From contig JAFKFK010000034.1 in the NCBI GenBank assembly GCA_017307275.1, positions 1-64,000 on the forward strand: a stretch of DNA of 64,000 nucleotides, read 5' to 3'. The DNA is from Alphaproteobacteria bacterium (lineage in GTDB: Bacteria > Pseudomonadota > Alphaproteobacteria > Reyranellales > Reyranellaceae). The notes beneath the pieces are model-generated. The model saw only the letters and a program-made list of their open reading frames with translations, did no database searches and was not told the origin of the DNA. Position numbers and translations under genes: made by a program. This document shows, piece by piece, positions 18,002-29,471 of this stretch (position 1 is its first letter; each line of letters starts with the position of its first letter).

Positions 18002-19975
18002 TTACCTCGCCGACAGCATGAAATAGGTGATGAGGCCGGCGACGCCGACCAGCATCACGAACGCGTAGTGATAGAGATAGCCGCTCTGGAAGCGCATCAG
18101 GACGCCCGCCATGTCCTGTGCACGGGCAGCGATGTTGTCCGGCCCGAGCCCGTCGATGGTCGCGCCGTCACCCTTCTTCCAGAAGATACGGCCGATCGCC
18201 AATGCTGGCTTCACGAATACGGCGTCGTAGATTTCGTCGAAGTACCACTTGTTGAAGAACAGCGCGTGCAGGCCCGGGAAGGTCTTCACCGTACGAGCCG
18301 GCAGGTCGGTCTTCACCACGTAGTAGTAGTAGCTGAGCAGGATGCCGGACACGGCCATTACCAGCGGCAACAGCTTCACCCAGAGTGGCACCGAGTGCGC
18401 GTGGTGCAGCACTTCCTCGGTCGACTTCACGGCAATGGCATTGCCCCAGAATGCCTGCCAGTCGTGGCCGACGAACCAGTCGTAGGCAATCAGGCCCGAG
18501 AATGCCGCGCCGATACCCAGCACATAGAGCGGGATCATCATGACCATCGGCGATTCGTGGGCGTGATCCCAAGTGTGATGGTCACCGCGATACTTGCCGT
18601 AGAAGGTCATAAACATCAGACGGGTCGAGTAGAAAGCCGTCATGAAGGCCGCGATCACGCCCAGCCAGAAGGCGATCAGACCGACGGTCGTGTGCACGCC
18701 GTAAGCCGACTCCAGCATGATGTCCTTGGAGTAGAAGCCGGCGAAGCCGAGGCCGTTCCCCAGCAGGAACGGGATGCCGATACCCGACAGTGCCAGAGTA
18801 CCGACCCACATCAGGATGAAGGTCTGCGGCGCCTTCTCGCGCACGCCGCCCATCTGACGCATGTCCTGCTCGTGATGCAGGCAATGGATCACCGAGCCCG
18901 AGCCCAGGAACAGCAGCGCCTTGAAGAAGGCGTGGGTCATCAGGTGGAACATCGCCGCCGAGTAGGCGCCGACGCCGCAGGCGAAGAACATGTAGCCGAG
19001 CTGGCTGCAGGTCGAATAGGCAACGACCCGCTTGATGTCGAACTGCGTGAGGCCGACCGTGGCGGCGAAGAAGGCTGTCGCTGCGCCAATGATCGTCACG
19101 ACCATCAGGGCAATCGGCGCCAGCTCGAACAGCGGCGACAGGCGGCAGACCATGAACACGCCGGCGGTGACCATGGTGGCTGCATGGATCAGCGCCGAGA
19201 CAGGCGTCGGGCCTTCCATGGCGTCCGGCAGCCAGGTGTGCAGGCCGAGCTGGGCGGACTTGCCCATAGCGCCGACGAACAGCAGCAGGCAGGCCGTCTC
19301 CAGCGCCGGCAGGTCCATGCCAAGGAACTCGATGCGCATCTGAGCCATCTGCGGCGCCTTGCCGAAGATTTCCTCGAAGCCCACCGAACCCGACAGCATC
19401 CAGACCGCAAAGATGCCCAGCGCGAAGCCGAAGTCGCCGACGCGGTTCACGATGAAGGCCTTCATGGCCGCGGCATTTGCCGACGGCTTGTCGTACCAGA
19501 AGCCGATCAGAAGGTATGAGGCGAGGCCCACCCCTTCCCAGCCGAAGAATAGCTGCACGAGGTTATCCGCCGTCACCAGCATCAGCATGAAGAAGGTGAA
19601 CAGGCTGAGATACGCCATGAAGCGCGGAATGCTGGGATCTTCCTCCATGTAGCCAATGGAGTAGACGTGGACCATCGACGACACGCCGGTGACCACGATC
19701 AGCATGACCGCCGTCAGCGTATCGACGCGCAATGCCCAGGCGATGTCTAGCGTGCCCGAATCGATCCAGGAGAACAGCTTCACCACGAAGAGCTTGCTGT
19801 CTGCCGGGCCGAAGCCGATGCGGATGAACACGAAGACCGAGAGCGCTGCCGCGATCAGGAGCGCGGCGCAGGTGACGATCTGGGCGGGGCGATCACCGAT
19901 CACCCGGCAGAACAGGCCCGCAATCGCTGCCGCAACCAGCGGCAGGAAGACGATGAGCTTGATGGCGAGATCCAT
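18002..19975 (-). CDS. nuoL: NADH-quinone oxidoreductase subunit L
   Basis: 657 residues, the largest membrane subunit. It has antiporter-like helices in the first 500 residues (VQLFFGWEGVGLASYLLIGFWYDKPSANAAAMKAFIVNRVGDFGF near 130-175; MGKSAQLGLHTWLPDAMEGPTPVSALIHAATMVTAGVFM near 235-275; VVAYSTCSQLGYMFFACG near 315) and a C-terminal part that should form the long lateral helix along the membrane arm. It is the distal proton pump of complex I. The gene is 15 bp behind nuoK. Confidence 0.97.
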   Translation of the reverse strand: MDLAIKLIVFLPLVAAAIAGLFCRVIGDRPAQIVTCAALLIAAALSVFVFIRIGFGPADSKLFVVKLFSWIDSGTLDIAWALRVDTLTAVMLIVVTGVSSMVHVYSIGYMEEDPSIPRFMAYLSLFTFFMLMLVTADNLVQLFFGWEGVGLASYLLIGFWYDKPSANAAAMKAFIVNRVGDFGFALGIFAVWMLSGSVGFEEIFGKAPQMAQMRIEFLGMDLPALETACLLLFVGAMGKSAQLGLHTWLPDAMEGPTPVSALIHAATMVTAGVFMVCRLSPLFELAPIALMVVTIIGAATAFFAATVGLTQFDIKRVVAYSTCSQLGYMFFACGVGAYSAAMFHLMTHAFFKALLFLGSGSVIHCLHHEQDMRQMGGVREKAPQTFILMWVGTLALSGIGIPFLLGNGLGFAGFYSKDIMLESAYGVHTTVGLIAFWLGVIAAFMTAFYSTRLMFMTFYGKYRGDHHTWDHAHESPMVMMIPLYVLGIGAAFSGLIAYDWFVGHDWQAFWGNAIAVKSTEEVLHHAHSVPLWVKLLPLVMAVSGILLSYYYYVVKTDLPARTVKTFPGLHALFFNKWYFDEIYDAVFVKPALAIGRIFWKKGDGATIDGLGPDNIAARAQDMAGVLMRFQSGYLYHYAFVMLVGVAGLITYFMLSAR

Positions 19976-19990
19976 GATGCGTACGCGCCC

Positions 19991-20299
19991 CTAGCCCTTC
20001 ATCGCATTGATGTCTTCGACCGCGATCGTCCCGCGGTTTCGGAAGTAGACCACCAGGATGGCAAGCCCGATGGCTGCCTCCGCGGCAGCCACCGTCAGCA
20101 CCAGCATGGCGAAGATCTGCCCGACCACGTTGCCCTGGAAGACCGAGAACGCCACGAGGTTGATGTTCACGGCAAGCAGCATCAGCTCGACGCACATCAG
20201 GATGACGATGACGTTCTTGCGGTTCAGGAAGATGCCCAAAATACCAAGGGTGAACAGCACCGAAGCGACGGCGAGGTAATGGCCGAGACCGATCGTCAT
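19991..20299 (-). CDS. nuoK: NADH-quinone oxidoreductase subunit K
   Basis: 102 residues with three membrane helices. The conserved glutamates of helices 2 and 3 are present in [20 protein letters not shown] near 32-51 and in [24 protein letters not shown] near 68-91; these line the proton path from the quinone site. The ATG overlaps the nuoJ stop by one base (TAATG). Length and helix pattern fit NuoK exactly. Confidence 0.97.
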   Translation of the reverse strand: MTIGLGHYLAVASVLFTLGILGIFLNRKNVIVILMCVELMLLAVNINLVAFSVFQGNVVGQIFAMLVLTVAAAEAAIGLAILVVYFRNRGTIAVEDINAMKG

Positions 20300-20913
20300 T
20301 ACACGCCTCCCCGCGTCGGCACCTTGACGGTGGTGACCGCCTGATCCTTCGGCCGGTAGAGCTGATCGCTGATCTTCTGGCGGCGGACACCCGGCCGGCT
20401 GCGCAAGGTGAGCACGATGGCCCCGATCATGGCGACCAGCAGCACGATGCCTGCGACCTGGAAGAGGTAGAAGTACTGCGTGTAGAGAACCCGGCCGATG
20501 GCACGGGTGTTGTCGACCGCCAGCACCTGAGCGCCCGCCTTGTCCAGGCCCTCGATCGTCACCGAACCACTACCGAGCACGCCCAGACCCAGCAGGATCT
20601 CGGCCAGCAGCACCACGCCGATTGCGGCGCCCACCGGCAGGTACTTCAGGAAGCCCTCGCGCATCTCGGTCAGGTTGATGTCGAGCATCATCACGACGAA
20701 CAGGAAGAGCACGGCGACGGCGCCGACATAGACGATGACCAGGATCATCGCGATGAATTCGGCCCCGATCAGCACGAACAGTGCGGCTGCGTTGAAGAAG
20801 GCCAGGATCAGGAACAACACCGAATAGACCGGGTTGCGCGACACCACGACCATGGCGGCCGACGCAACCGTCACCGCCGCAAAGACGTAGAAGGCCAGAG
20901 CCTGAAGCAGCAT
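20299..20913 (-). CDS. nuoJ: NADH-quinone oxidoreductase subunit J
   Basis: 204 residues with five membrane helices. [51 protein letters not shown] (about 27-78) is the NuoJ core, including the pi-bulge helix 3 whose rotation links quinone chemistry to the pumps. The C-terminal tail (about 170-204) is polar and lies outside the membrane. It is coupled to nuoK and follows nuoI by 24 bp. Confidence 0.97.
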   Translation of the reverse strand: MLLQALAFYVFAAVTVASAAMVVVSRNPVYSVLFLILAFFNAAALFVLIGAEFIAMILVIVYVGAVAVLFLFVVMMLDINLTEMREGFLKYLPVGAAIGVVLLAEILLGLGVLGSGSVTIEGLDKAGAQVLAVDNTRAIGRVLYTQYFYLFQVAGIVLLVAMIGAIVLTLRSRPGVRRQKISDQLYRPKDQAVTTVKVPTRGGV

Positions 20914-20937
20914 GTTCTGTCTCTCCCCCGCCCCGGC

Positions 20938-21426
20938 TCAGCGATACGCCGCGTCGGACTGGAGATTGGCCGAAATCAGGCTCTCCCAGCGGTCGCCATT
21001 CGCGAGCAGCTTGTCCTTGTTGTACATCAGCTCCTCGCGGCTCTCGGTCGAGAACTCGAAGTTGGGACCTTCGACAATGGCATCGACCGGGCAGGCTTCC
21101 TGACAGAAGCCGCAGTAGATGCACTTGGTCATGTCGATGTCGTAACGCGTCGTGCGACGGCTGCCGTCATCGCGCGGTTCGGCCTCGATGGTGATGGCCT
21201 GGGCCGGGCAGATCGCTTCGCAAAGCTTGCACGCAATGCAGCGTTCTTCGCCGTTCGGATAGCGGCGCAGGGCATGCTCACCACGGAAACGCGGGCTGAG
21301 CGGTCCCTTCTCGTAGGGATAGTTCACCGTCACCTTGGGCTTGAACATGTACTTCAAGGTGAGAGCAAAGCCGGCCACCAGCTCGGAGAGCAGGAAAGCG
21401 CGGGCGGTACGGTCGAGAGAGGCCAT
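20938..21426 (-). CDS. nuoI: NADH-quinone oxidoreductase subunit I (two 4Fe-4S clusters)
   Basis: 162 residues from the ATG at 21426, which follows AGGGAG. The frame is open far upstream across nuoH and nuoG, but that sequence is an out-of-frame shadow. Two ferredoxin motifs, [12 protein letters not shown] near 61-72 and [12 protein letters not shown] near 101-112, bind clusters N6a and N6b, which pass electrons to NuoB. An N-terminal amphipathic helix precedes them. The gene is 11 bp behind nuoH. Confidence 0.97.
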   Translation of the reverse strand: MASLDRTARAFLLSELVAGFALTLKYMFKPKVTVNYPYEKGPLSPRFRGEHALRRYPNGEERCIACKLCEAICPAQAITIEAEPRDDGSRRTTRYDIDMTKCIYCGFCQEACPVDAIVEGPNFEFSTESREELMYNKDKLLANGDRWESLISANLQSDAAYR

Positions 21427-21437
21427 TGTGCGACTCC

Positions 21438-22475
21438 CTAAGGCTTCGGAACCCAGCCGCCGAACTGCAGAACAGCGGCGGTGAGCACGAGCCAGCCAAG
21501 CGACACGGGCAGGAAGACCTTCCAGCCCAGCCGCATGAGCTGGTCGTAACGGTAACGGGGCAGCGTTCCCTTGGTCCAGCTGAAGACGAACAGCAGGAAC
21601 GCGATCTTCAAGGCAAACCACACGACACCCGGCACCAGGGTGAACGGCGCATACGGCACCGGCGACATCCAGCCGCCAAGGAACAGCACCGCGCCCATCG
21701 CCGAGAGCAGGATCATGTTGGCGTATTCGCCGAGGAAGAACAGGCCGAACGTCATGGCCGAGTATTCCGTGTGGAAGCCCGCCACCAGTTCGGCTTCCGA
21801 CATCGGCAGATCGAACGGCGTGCGATTCGTTTCGGCCAAAGCCGATACGAAGAAGATCACGAACATCGGCAGCAACGGCAACCAGAACCAGCTCCAGAAC
21901 CAGCCGGACTGAGCCAGCACCACATCGGAGAGGTTGAGCGAGCCGACGCAGAGCATGACGGTGACCAGCACGAAGCCGATCGAGACTTCGTAGGACACCA
22001 TCTGCGCCGCCGAGCGCAGCGCGCCAAGAAAGGCATACTTCGAGTTCGACGCCCAACCGGCGATGATGATGCCGTAGACGCCGAGCGAGGAGATGGCGAA
22101 GAGATAGAGGATGCCGACATTGATGTCGGCGATGACCCAGCCGTCGTCGAACGGCACGACCGCCCAGGCGACCAGCGCGGTCATGAAGGTGATCATCGGC
22201 GCCACGATGAACAGAATGCCGTTGGCGCTCGACGGAACGATGGTCTCCTTCAGCACGAGCTTGAGACCGTCCGCGAAGGGCTGCAGAAGGCCGAACGGCC
22301 CCACCACGTTGGGACCGCGGCGGAGCTGGATCGACGCCCAGACCTTGCGGTCGACGTAGGTCATGTAAGCGACGGCAACCAGCAGCGGCACCGTGACTGC
22401 CAGGCACTGGGCGAGGATGACGATCGCCTGGCCGAGCCAGTTGGTCGTGAAGAATTGGATCAAGTCGGCGTACAT
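21438..22475 (-). CDS. nuoH: NADH-quinone oxidoreductase subunit H
   Basis: 345 residues, about eight membrane helices. Quinone-chamber motifs are present: [26 protein letters not shown] near 52-77, [29 protein letters not shown] near 139-168, and [27 protein letters not shown] near 219-245. NuoH joins the peripheral and membrane arms and forms the entry to the quinone tunnel. It begins 3 bp after nuoG ends. Confidence 0.97.
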   Translation of the reverse strand: MYADLIQFFTTNWLGQAIVILAQCLAVTVPLLVAVAYMTYVDRKVWASIQLRRGPNVVGPFGLLQPFADGLKLVLKETIVPSSANGILFIVAPMITFMTALVAWAVVPFDDGWVIADINVGILYLFAISSLGVYGIIIAGWASNSKYAFLGALRSAAQMVSYEVSIGFVLVTVMLCVGSLNLSDVVLAQSGWFWSWFWLPLLPMFVIFFVSALAETNRTPFDLPMSEAELVAGFHTEYSAMTFGLFFLGEYANMILLSAMGAVLFLGGWMSPVPYAPFTLVPGVVWFALKIAFLLFVFSWTKGTLPRYRYDQLMRLGWKVFLPVSLGWLVLTAAVLQFGGWVPKP

Positions 22476-22478
22476 TTC

Positions 22479-24527
22479 CTACTCCGCCGCCATGAGATGT
22501 GCGCGTGAAGCCATGCAGTCTGCCATCGTCCGCGAGGCACGGCTGATCGGGCAGGTCATGTAGAAATTGGCAACGGCCGAAACGAACGCTGCATCGGTCG
22601 TGGTACCGGCCTTGCCGAACGGGCCCCAGGCACCCGGCACCTGCTGATCGATGGCGGCAAAGACCTTGTTGACCGAAACCAGACGCGACCGTACCTGCGC
22701 CAGCGTGTCGTAGGAGAGCGTCTTGCCCAGCCGCTCGGAAAGCGCACGCAGGATCGCCCAGTCTTCGCGGGCATCGCCCGGCGGATAGCCCGCCCGGCGG
22801 CCGAGCTGAACTCGGCCCTCGGTGTTCACGTAGGTGCCGGGCTTCTCGGTATAGGCTGCGCCCGGCAGGATCACGTCGGCGCGGTGCGCACCGGCATCGC
22901 CATGATGGCCCTGGTAAATCACGAAGGCCTTGCCGAGTCGCTTGGTATCGATCTCGTCGGCGGCCAGCAGGTAGACCGCGCCGATCTCGCCCTTCTCGCA
23001 GCCCGCCAGGATGCCGGCGACGTCGCGGCCGCCCTCGCCCGGCACCAGGCCGAGATCGAGGCCGCCAACGCGCGCCGCCGTCGTGTGCAGGACGGCAAAA
23101 CCGTTCCAGTCCTCCCGGACGGCATTCAGCTTCTCGGCCAGCTCGCGCGCCATGGCAAGCACGGCTGCGCCGTCCTCGCGAGCGACCGCGCCCATGCCGA
23201 CAATGATCAGCGGGTTCTTGGCTGCCTTCAGCTTCTCGAAGAAGCCAAGCTTGCCGTCCGTCAGTTCGCGCAGAGTCGCGGGGCCAGCGCCGAGGCGCTC
23301 CACCGGATAGGTGAGATCGGCAACGGGACCGATGCTGGCAATCGCACAACGACCGTGCAGGTAGCGCTTGCGGATACGTGCATTCAGCACCGGCGACTCG
23401 GTGCGCGGATTGCTGCCGATCAGCAGGATCGCGTCGGCGGAGTCGATGCCGTGCACGCCGGCATTGAAGATGTAGCTGCCGCGCGGGCCGTCGAGCTTGG
23501 CGCCATCCTGGCGGCAATCGATGTTGGGCGAACCGAGTGCCGTCATCAGGTCCTTGAGCGCCACCATCGACTCGGCGTCGCACTGATCGCCCGCGATGGC
23601 CGCGATCTTGGCGCCGTCCATGCCCTTGAGCTTGGTTGTGATCGCGCCAAAGGCTTCGTCCCAGGTCGCTTCGATCAGCTTGCCGGCCTTACGCACATAC
23701 GGCCGGTCGAGCCGCTGATGGCGCAGGCCGTCGATCGCATGGCGAGTCTTGTCGGAGATCCACTCCTCGTTCACGTCGTCGTTCAACCGCGGCAGCACGC
23801 GCATCACCTGCGCGCCACGTGTGTCGATGCGGATGTTGGAGCCAAGACCGTCCAGCACGTCGATCGACTCGGTCTTGGTGAGTTCCCACGACCGCGCCTC
23901 GAAGGCGTACGGCTTGGACGTCAGCGCGCCCACGGGGCAGAGATCGACCAGATTGCCGGCCAGCTCCGTCGACAGTGCATGCTCGACGTAGGTCGTGACT
24001 TCCATGCTCTCGCCGCGGCCGGTCGCGCCCAGCTCTTCGACGCCCGCGACCTCGGTCGCGAAGCGGATGCAGCGCGTGCAATGGATGCAGCGGTTCATCG
24101 ACGTCTTGACCAGCGGGCCCAGTTCCTTGTCCGGCACCGCCCGCTTGTTCTCGTGATAGCGGCTGCGGTCGAAACCGTAGGCCATCGCCTGATCCTGCAG
24201 ATCGCACTCGCCGCCCTGGTCGCAGATCGGACAATCGAGCGGATGGTTGATAAGCAGGAACTCCATCACGCCGTTGCGCGCCTTCTGCACGACCGGCGTC
24301 TTGGTGAAGATCTCCTGCTTGTCGGCAACCGGCAGCGCACAGCTCGCCTGCGGCTTCGGCGGACCAGGCTTCACCTCGACCAGGCACATGCGGCAGTTGC
24401 CGGCGATTGACAGTCGCTCGTGGTAGCAGAAGCGCGGAATCTCGACACCTGCCAGTTCGCAGGCCTGCAGGACCGTGATGCCGGCGGGCACCTCGATCTC
24501 GACACCGTCGATCTTTACCTTGGGCAT
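22479..24527 (-). CDS. nuoG: NADH-quinone oxidoreductase subunit G (75-kDa subunit)
   Basis: 682 residues. The N-terminal 2Fe-2S domain has [18 protein letters not shown] near 34-51 and a further Cys near 65; the His-Cys cluster (N5) motif [18 protein letters not shown] lies near 95-112 and [11 protein letters not shown] (N4) near 147-157. A molybdopterin-oxidoreductase-like domain without catalytic function fills the rest. The shorter length, compared with about 900 residues in E. coli, is normal for alphaproteobacteria. The gene follows nuoF by 19 bp. Confidence 0.97.
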   Translation of the reverse strand: MPKVKIDGVEIEVPAGITVLQACELAGVEIPRFCYHERLSIAGNCRMCLVEVKPGPPKPQASCALPVADKQEIFTKTPVVQKARNGVMEFLLINHPLDCPICDQGGECDLQDQAMAYGFDRSRYHENKRAVPDKELGPLVKTSMNRCIHCTRCIRFATEVAGVEELGATGRGESMEVTTYVEHALSTELAGNLVDLCPVGALTSKPYAFEARSWELTKTESIDVLDGLGSNIRIDTRGAQVMRVLPRLNDDVNEEWISDKTRHAIDGLRHQRLDRPYVRKAGKLIEATWDEAFGAITTKLKGMDGAKIAAIAGDQCDAESMVALKDLMTALGSPNIDCRQDGAKLDGPRGSYIFNAGVHGIDSADAILLIGSNPRTESPVLNARIRKRYLHGRCAIASIGPVADLTYPVERLGAGPATLRELTDGKLGFFEKLKAAKNPLIIVGMGAVAREDGAAVLAMARELAEKLNAVREDWNGFAVLHTTAARVGGLDLGLVPGEGGRDVAGILAGCEKGEIGAVYLLAADEIDTKRLGKAFVIYQGHHGDAGAHRADVILPGAAYTEKPGTYVNTEGRVQLGRRAGYPPGDAREDWAILRALSERLGKTLSYDTLAQVRSRLVSVNKVFAAIDQQVPGAWGPFGKAGTTTDAAFVSAVANFYMTCPISRASRTMADCMASRAHLMAAE

Positions 24528-24546
24528 TGCCTACTCCCCGCCCCGC

Positions 24547-25830
24547 CTACTCGGCCGCCAGTTTTTCGGTGCGCGCGCGAATGCGGCGCTCCATCTCGGG
24601 CCGGAAATGGCGGATCAGGCCCTGGATCGGCCATGCTGCCGCGTCGCCCAGCGCGCAGATCGTGTGTCCCTCGACCTGCTTGGTGACATCCTCGAGCGCA
24701 TCGATCTCTTCGAGGCGCGCATTGCCCGTCACCATGCGTTCCATCACGCGCCACATCCAACCAGTGCCTTCACGGCACGGCGTGCACTGGCCGCAGCTCT
24801 CGTGCTTGTAGAAGTAGCTGAGCCGCGCGATCGCCTTCACGATGTCCGTCGACTTGTCCATGACGATGACCGCGGCCGTGCCGAGACCCGACTTCTGATC
24901 ACGCAGCGAGTCGAAATCCATCAGGACCGTGTCGCAGATCGCCTTCGGCAACAGCGGCACCGACGCACCGCCCGGAATGACCGCGAGCAGATTGTCCCAG
25001 CCGCCGCGCACGCCCCCGCAGTGGCGCTCGATGAGTTCCTTAAGAGGAATGCCCATCTCCTCTTCCACGTTGCACGGCTTGTTCACGTGGCCGGAGATGC
25101 AGAAGAGTTTGGTGCCGGTGTTGTTCGGCCTGCCGATACCGGCAAACCACGCTGCGCCGCGCCGCAGGATGGTTGGCGCCACGGCAATCGACTCTACGTT
25201 GTTGACCGTCGTCGGGCAGCCATAGAGGCCAGCGCCTGCCGGGAACGGCGGCTTCAGCCGCGGCATGCCCTTCTTGCCTTCGAGGCTTTCGAGAAGCGCG
25301 GTCTCCTCGCCACAGATATAGGCGCCGGCGCCACGATGGACGTAGAGGTCGAAATTCCATCCCGAGCCGCAGGCGTTCTTGCCGAGCAGGCCCGCGTCGT
25401 AGGCTTCCTTGATCGCTGCAATGAGATGCTGCGCTTCGTTGTAGAACTCGCCGCGCACGTAGATGTAGCCGGCGTGGGCACGCATCGCGAAGCCCGCGAT
25501 CAGGCAGCCCTCGATCAGAAGATGCGGATCGTGACGCATGATGTCGCGATCCTTGCAGGTGCCGGGCTCCGACTCGTCGGCATTGACGACGAGGTAGTGC
25601 GGCCGGTCCTTCACTTCCTTGGGCATGAAGGACCATTTCATGCCGGTCGGGAAGCCTGCGCCGCCACGGCCGCGCAGACCCGACTTCTTCATCTCGTCGA
25701 TGATGGCGTCGTGGCCGCGCTCGATCAGCGCCTTGGTGTTGTCCCACGCGCCGCGCGCACGAGCGCCGGCGAGGCGCCAGTCATGGACGCCGTAAAGGTT
25801 GGTGAAGATGCGATCCTTGTCGCCGAGCAT
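24547..25830 (-). CDS. nuoF: NADH-quinone oxidoreductase subunit F (NADH/FMN subunit)
   Basis: 427 residues. The FMN/NADH site motif [13 protein letters not shown] lies near 54-66, [16 protein letters not shown] near 85-100, a Gly-rich [19 protein letters not shown] near 170-188, and the N3 cluster motif [13 protein letters not shown] near 345-357. It oxidises NADH and passes electrons to the iron-sulfur chain. Its start is four bases after nuoE ends. Confidence 0.97.
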   Translation of the reverse strand: MLGDKDRIFTNLYGVHDWRLAGARARGAWDNTKALIERGHDAIIDEMKKSGLRGRGGAGFPTGMKWSFMPKEVKDRPHYLVVNADESEPGTCKDRDIMRHDPHLLIEGCLIAGFAMRAHAGYIYVRGEFYNEAQHLIAAIKEAYDAGLLGKNACGSGWNFDLYVHRGAGAYICGEETALLESLEGKKGMPRLKPPFPAGAGLYGCPTTVNNVESIAVAPTILRRGAAWFAGIGRPNNTGTKLFCISGHVNKPCNVEEEMGIPLKELIERHCGGVRGGWDNLLAVIPGGASVPLLPKAICDTVLMDFDSLRDQKSGLGTAAVIVMDKSTDIVKAIARLSYFYKHESCGQCTPCREGTGWMWRVMERMVTGNARLEEIDALEDVTKQVEGHTICALGDAAAWPIQGLIRHFRPEMERRIRARTEKLAAE

Positions 25831-25834
25831 CGTT

Positions 25835-26416
25835 TTACTCGCCCTTCAAGGTGGTGAGGCCGCCTTCCGGCGCCGAGGTCTGACGGTCAACCTGCGGCCC
25901 CGGCTTCGGCGTCTCGCCGCGGCGGAAAGCGTCGAGCACCTTATTCATCGAAGCCTCGTCGAGGTCTTCGTAGAAATCGTCATTGATCTGCACGACCGGC
26001 GCATTCACGCAGCCGCCGAGGCACTCGACCTCCTGCACACTGAAGATCTCGCCGTCGGCAGCATGCTGACACGCCTTCATCACGGCTTCCGAGCCGCGCA
26101 GCCAGCACGGCGTCGTGGTACAGACCTGCAGCAGGTACTTACCCTTCGGCTTGAGTTGGAACATCGTATAGAAGGTCGCGATCTCGTAGACGCGGATCGG
26201 CGCCATATCGAGAATCCTCGCCACTTCGTTCATTGCCACGCGCGGCAGCCATCCCTGCTGGCGCTGCGCGAGGTCCAGCACGCCGATGACGGCGCTGGCC
26301 TGGCGGCCCGGCGGATAGTGCGCAATCAGTTCCTGCACCTTAGCCATGTATTCCGGCGTGAAGGTGAAGCTCGCGACCTGCGGCACGTCCTTTGGATCGG
26401 CGGTGATCATCGCCAT
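25835..26416 (-). CDS. nuoE: NADH-quinone oxidoreductase subunit E (24-kDa, 2Fe-2S)
   Basis: 193 residues. The thioredoxin-like 2Fe-2S domain has its four cysteines in CTTTPC near 96-101 and ECLGGC near 133-137 (cluster N1a). A proline-rich tail of about 35 residues follows. The ATG at 26416 is chosen over the in-frame ATG at 26410 because AGGAGA lies nine bases upstream. It is 11 bp behind nuoD. Confidence 0.97.
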   Translation of the reverse strand: MAMITADPKDVPQVASFTFTPEYMAKVQELIAHYPPGRQASAVIGVLDLAQRQQGWLPRVAMNEVARILDMAPIRVYEIATFYTMFQLKPKGKYLLQVCTTTPCWLRGSEAVMKACQHAADGEIFSVQEVECLGGCVNAPVVQINDDFYEDLDEASMNKVLDAFRRGETPKPGPQVDRQTSAPEGGLTTLKGE

Positions 26417-26427
26417 CTCATCGTCTC

Positions 26428-27612
26428 CTAGCGGTCGATCTCGCCGAACACGATGTCGAGCGAGCCGATGTTCGCCGACATGTCGGCGAGCTGGTGGCCC
26501 TTGGTCATCATGTCGAGCGCCTGCAGGTGCGGGAAACCCGGAGCGCGGATCTTGCAGCGGTAAGGCTTGTTGGTGCCGTCGGACACCAGGTAGACGCCGA
26601 ACTCTCCCTTGGGAGCTTCGACGGCGGTGTAGGTCTCGCCGGCCGGAACCTTGTAGCCTTCGGTGTAGAGCTTGAAGTGGTGGATGAGGGCCTCCATCGA
26701 GTCCTTCATCTCACCACGGCGCGGCGGCGAGATCTTGCGATCGTCGACGCGGACCGGGCCGCCGACCGTGCGCAGAGCAGCGACGCACTGTTCCATGATC
26801 CGCACGCTCTGGTACATCTCTTCGATGCGCACGAGATAGCGCGCAAAGCAGTCGCCGGTCTTGCCGACCGGAATGTCGAAATCCATGCGCTCGTAGACGT
26901 CGTAGGGCTGCGACTTGCGCAGATCCCATGGGATACCCGAGGCGCGGATCAGCGGGCCGGAGAAGCCCCAATCGAGCGCCTGCTGGGACGACACCACGCC
27001 GATATCGACCGTGCGCATACGGAAGATGCGGTTGTCGTTCAGCAGGTATTCGATGTCCTTGAGGAACGGATAGAACTGCTTGATCCATCCTTCCATGGAA
27101 TCGAGCATGCCTGCCGGCAGATCCTGATGAACGCCGCCCGGCCGGAAGTAGGCCGCATGCATGCGTGAGCCGCTGACTTGCTCGTAGTACTCCATCAGCA
27201 ATTCGCGCTGCTCGAAGCCCCAGAGCGGCGGCGTCAGCGCACCGACGTCCATCGCGAAGGTCGTGACGTTCAGCAGATGGTTCAGGATGCGCGTGATCTC
27301 GGAGAACAGCACGCGGATATACTGGCCACGCTCGGGCGCCTGGATGCCCAGGAGCTTCTCGACGGCGAGCGCGTAAGCGTGCTCCTGGTTCATCGGCGAG
27401 ACGTAGTCGAGCCGGTCGAAGTACGGCACCGCCTGCAGGTAGCTCTTGTACTCGATCAGTTTCTCGGTGCCGCGATGCAGCAGGCCGATATGCGGATCGC
27501 AGCGCTCGACGATCTCGCCGTCCATCTCGACAACGAGGCGCAGCACACCGTGGGCCGCCGGATGCTGCGGCCCGAAGTTCATCGTGAGGGTCTTGATCTC
27601 GACGTCGGACAT
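26428..27612 (-). CDS. nuoD: NADH-quinone oxidoreductase subunit D (49-kDa)
   Basis: 394 residues starting [22 protein letters not shown]. That GPQHPAAHG loop carries the His that contacts quinone; [29 protein letters not shown] follows near 53-80, and the C terminus FGEIDR is diagnostic. Homologous to the large subunit of NiFe hydrogenases but without the nickel cysteines. Ten further upstream codons are open but overlap nuoC. The start is one base after the nuoC stop. Confidence 0.97.
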   Translation of the reverse strand: MSDVEIKTLTMNFGPQHPAAHGVLRLVVEMDGEIVERCDPHIGLLHRGTEKLIEYKSYLQAVPYFDRLDYVSPMNQEHAYALAVEKLLGIQAPERGQYIRVLFSEITRILNHLLNVTTFAMDVGALTPPLWGFEQRELLMEYYEQVSGSRMHAAYFRPGGVHQDLPAGMLDSMEGWIKQFYPFLKDIEYLLNDNRIFRMRTVDIGVVSSQQALDWGFSGPLIRASGIPWDLRKSQPYDVYERMDFDIPVGKTGDCFARYLVRIEEMYQSVRIMEQCVAALRTVGGPVRVDDRKISPPRRGEMKDSMEALIHHFKLYTEGYKVPAGETYTAVEAPKGEFGVYLVSDGTNKPYRCKIRAPGFPHLQALDMMTKGHQLADMSANIGSLDIVFGEIDR

Positions 27613-27613
27613 G

Positions 27614-28225
27614 TCAGCTCGCCTTCGTCGCCTTTTCGTCACCCGGCAGTTCCCGCTCGATGCCGCCTTCCCATGGGCTGAGGAAGTCGAAACGGCGGAA
27701 TTCCTGGGTGAGCTTCACCGGCTCGTAGATCACGCGCTTCTGCACGTCGTCCCAGCGCAGCTCGACGAAGCCCGTCAGCGGGAAATCCTTGCGCAGCGGA
27801 TGACCTTCAAAACCGTAGTCGGTCAGGATGCGCCGCAGGTCGGGGTGATCCGAGAACCACACGCCGTAGAGGTCATACGTCTCGCGCTCGAACCAGCCGG
27901 CCGAGCTGTAGACCGGGGCGGCCGACGGCACCGGCGTCGTCTCGTCCGTCGCCACTTTCACGCGGACGCGCAGGTTGTTCTTGAGGCTCAGCAGATTGTA
28001 AACGACATCGAAGCGCTTCTCGCGCTCCGGCCAGTCGACACCGCAGATGTCGATGAGCTGCTTGAAAAGGCACTTGGGGTCGTCGCGCAGGAAGGTCAGG
28101 AGCGCGATCACCTTGTCAGGCGTCGTCTCGAGCATCAGCTCTTCGAGACGCACTTGATGGGCTGTTACCGCACCTGCGGTTGCCTGCGCAATATGCTCTC
28201 CAAGCTCCGTCAGCGTGTCGGCCAT
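27614..28225 (-). CDS. nuoC: NADH-quinone oxidoreductase subunit C (30-kDa)
   Basis: 203 residues. The family motif [40 protein letters not shown] lies near 125-165, followed by VELRWDD. The ATG at 28225 overlaps the nuoB stop by one base (TGATG); a TTG one codon earlier is less likely. NuoC is an accessory peripheral-arm subunit next to NuoD. It is a separate gene here, not a NuoCD fusion as in E. coli. Confidence 0.96.
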   Translation of the reverse strand: MADTLTELGEHIAQATAGAVTAHQVRLEELMLETTPDKVIALLTFLRDDPKCLFKQLIDICGVDWPEREKRFDVVYNLLSLKNNLRVRVKVATDETTPVPSAAPVYSSAGWFERETYDLYGVWFSDHPDLRRILTDYGFEGHPLRKDFPLTGFVELRWDDVQKRVIYEPVKLTQEFRRFDFLSPWEGGIERELPGDEKATKAS

Positions 28226-28758
28226 CAACGCACCAATGTTCCGGTGCGGCGGACCTTCTTTTGAAGCTGCAACACGCCGTAGAGCAATGCTTCGGCAGTC
28301 GGCGGGCAGCCCGGTACGTAGACGTCGACCGGGATGATACGATCACAACCGCGCACGACAGAGTAGCTATAGTGATAGTAGCCGCCGCCGTTGGCACAGG
28401 AGCCCATCGAGATCACGTAACGCGGCTCGGCCATCTGGTCGTAGACCTTGCGGAGCGCCGGAGCCATCTTGTTGGTCAGCGTTCCCGCCACGATCATGAC
28501 GTCCGCGGCGCGCGGGCTCGGCATCGGCGCAAAGCCGAAGCGATCAAGGTCGTAGCGGCTCATCCAGCAATGGATCATCTCGACGCCGCAGCAGGCCAGA
28601 CCGAAGGTCAGCCCCCACATCGAGCCGGTACGCGCCCAGGTGATCAGCTTGTCGAGCTGGGCAACGACGAAGCCCTTGTCGGCCAGTTCGTCGTTGAGTG
28701 CCCGTGACAGCGCCGCCTCGGCCGCGCTGTTGGGCTTGGTCGGGACAATCACTCCCAT
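28225..28758 (-). CDS. nuoB: NADH-quinone oxidoreductase subunit B (PSST, N2 cluster)
   Basis: 177 residues. Ligands for cluster N2 are visible: the tandem cysteines of GLACCGVEM near 53-61, [12 protein letters not shown] near 118 and [14 protein letters not shown] near 147. The ATG at 28758 has AAGGGAG eight bases upstream and overlaps the nuoA stop by ten bases; a GTG at 28779 would lie inside nuoA. NuoB passes electrons from N2 to quinone. Confidence 0.97.
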   Translation of the reverse strand: MGVIVPTKPNSAAEAALSRALNDELADKGFVVAQLDKLITWARTGSMWGLTFGLACCGVEMIHCWMSRYDLDRFGFAPMPSPRAADVMIVAGTLTNKMAPALRKVYDQMAEPRYVISMGSCANGGGYYHYSYSVVRGCDRIIPVDVYVPGCPPTAEALLYGVLQLQKKVRRTGTLVR

Positions 28759-29114
28759 TCCAGAGCTCCCTTCCGCCACTCGTATATGAAACCAACGGTG
28801 AGGACGGCCAAAAAGAGCATCATCGACCAGAAGCCGAACAGACCGATATCACCGAGCGCCACGGCCCACGGAAACAGGAACGCGACTTCGAGATCGAAGA
28901 TGATGAAAAGGATGGCGACCAGATAGAAACGCACATCGAACTGTCCGCGCGCATCGTCGAACGGTGCAAAGCCGCACTCGAACGGCGAGAGCTTTTCGGA
29001 GTTCGGATTCTGGCGGGCGATCAGATACGACCCGCCGATCATGGCGCAGGTCAGGGCAAAAGCGAGGCCAAGGAAGATCAGGATCGGAAGATATTCCGTG
29101 AGAAGAGCTTCCAT
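28749..29114 (-). CDS. nuoA: NADH-quinone oxidoreductase subunit A
   Basis: 121 residues with three membrane helices. The loop after helix 1 holds the conserved [11 protein letters not shown] motif near 40-50, followed by [30 protein letters not shown] near 58-87. The ATG at 29114 follows AAGGGG by six bases, better than the GTG at 29120. It is the first gene of the nuo operon and lies only 47 bp downstream of tRNA-Asp, so the operon promoter may be upstream of the tRNA. Confidence 0.96.
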   Translation of the reverse strand: MEALLTEYLPILIFLGLAFALTCAMIGGSYLIARQNPNSEKLSPFECGFAPFDDARGQFDVRFYLVAILFIIFDLEVAFLFPWAVALGDIGLFGFWSMMLFLAVLTVGFIYEWRKGALEWE

Positions 29115-29161
29115 CGTCACCCCTTGCGCCCCGTTTTTTTATGGGCTGCCAGCGTTGGGGC

Positions 29162-29238
<77 letters not shown>

Positions 29239-29359
29239 ATTAGCCCCCAACGGCGCGCGGAGAGATATAGGAGCCCCTATGGGGTGTCAAGCATACCGCA
29301 CTCGCGAAGTCGTGCGTAAGTGCCAGATTTTTCAATACTTTCCGCGCCGTGCGAAACAA

Positions 29360-29435
29360 TGGTGGGCGATGACGGACTCGAACCGCCGACAACCTCGGTG
29401 TAAACGAGATGCTCTACCAACTGAGCTAATCGCCC
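29360..29435 (-). tRNA. tRNA-Val (anticodon TAC)
   Basis: A 76-base cloverleaf on the reverse strand with acceptor GGGCGAT/ATCGCCC, D arm TAGCTCAGTTGGTAGAGCA, anticodon loop TTTACAC (anticodon TAC) and encoded CCA. It lies between HU and tRNA-Asp on the same strand; the 121-bp gap to tRNA-Asp shows no further gene. Confidence 0.97.
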
Positions 29436-29471
29436 CCGTTGCTTTTCTAGCACGCGCGCTCGCGTCGCGCC

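Noticed and set aside
16886-19519. Long plus-strand frame opposite nuoM and nuoL
   Set aside because: Translation is dominated by His, Asp, Gln and Arg and is the antisense shadow of conserved membrane proteins.
21427-23583. Upstream extension of the nuoI frame across nuoH and nuoG
   Set aside because: Those regions encode conserved nuoH and nuoG in another frame; the nuoI start at 21426 has its own ribosome site.
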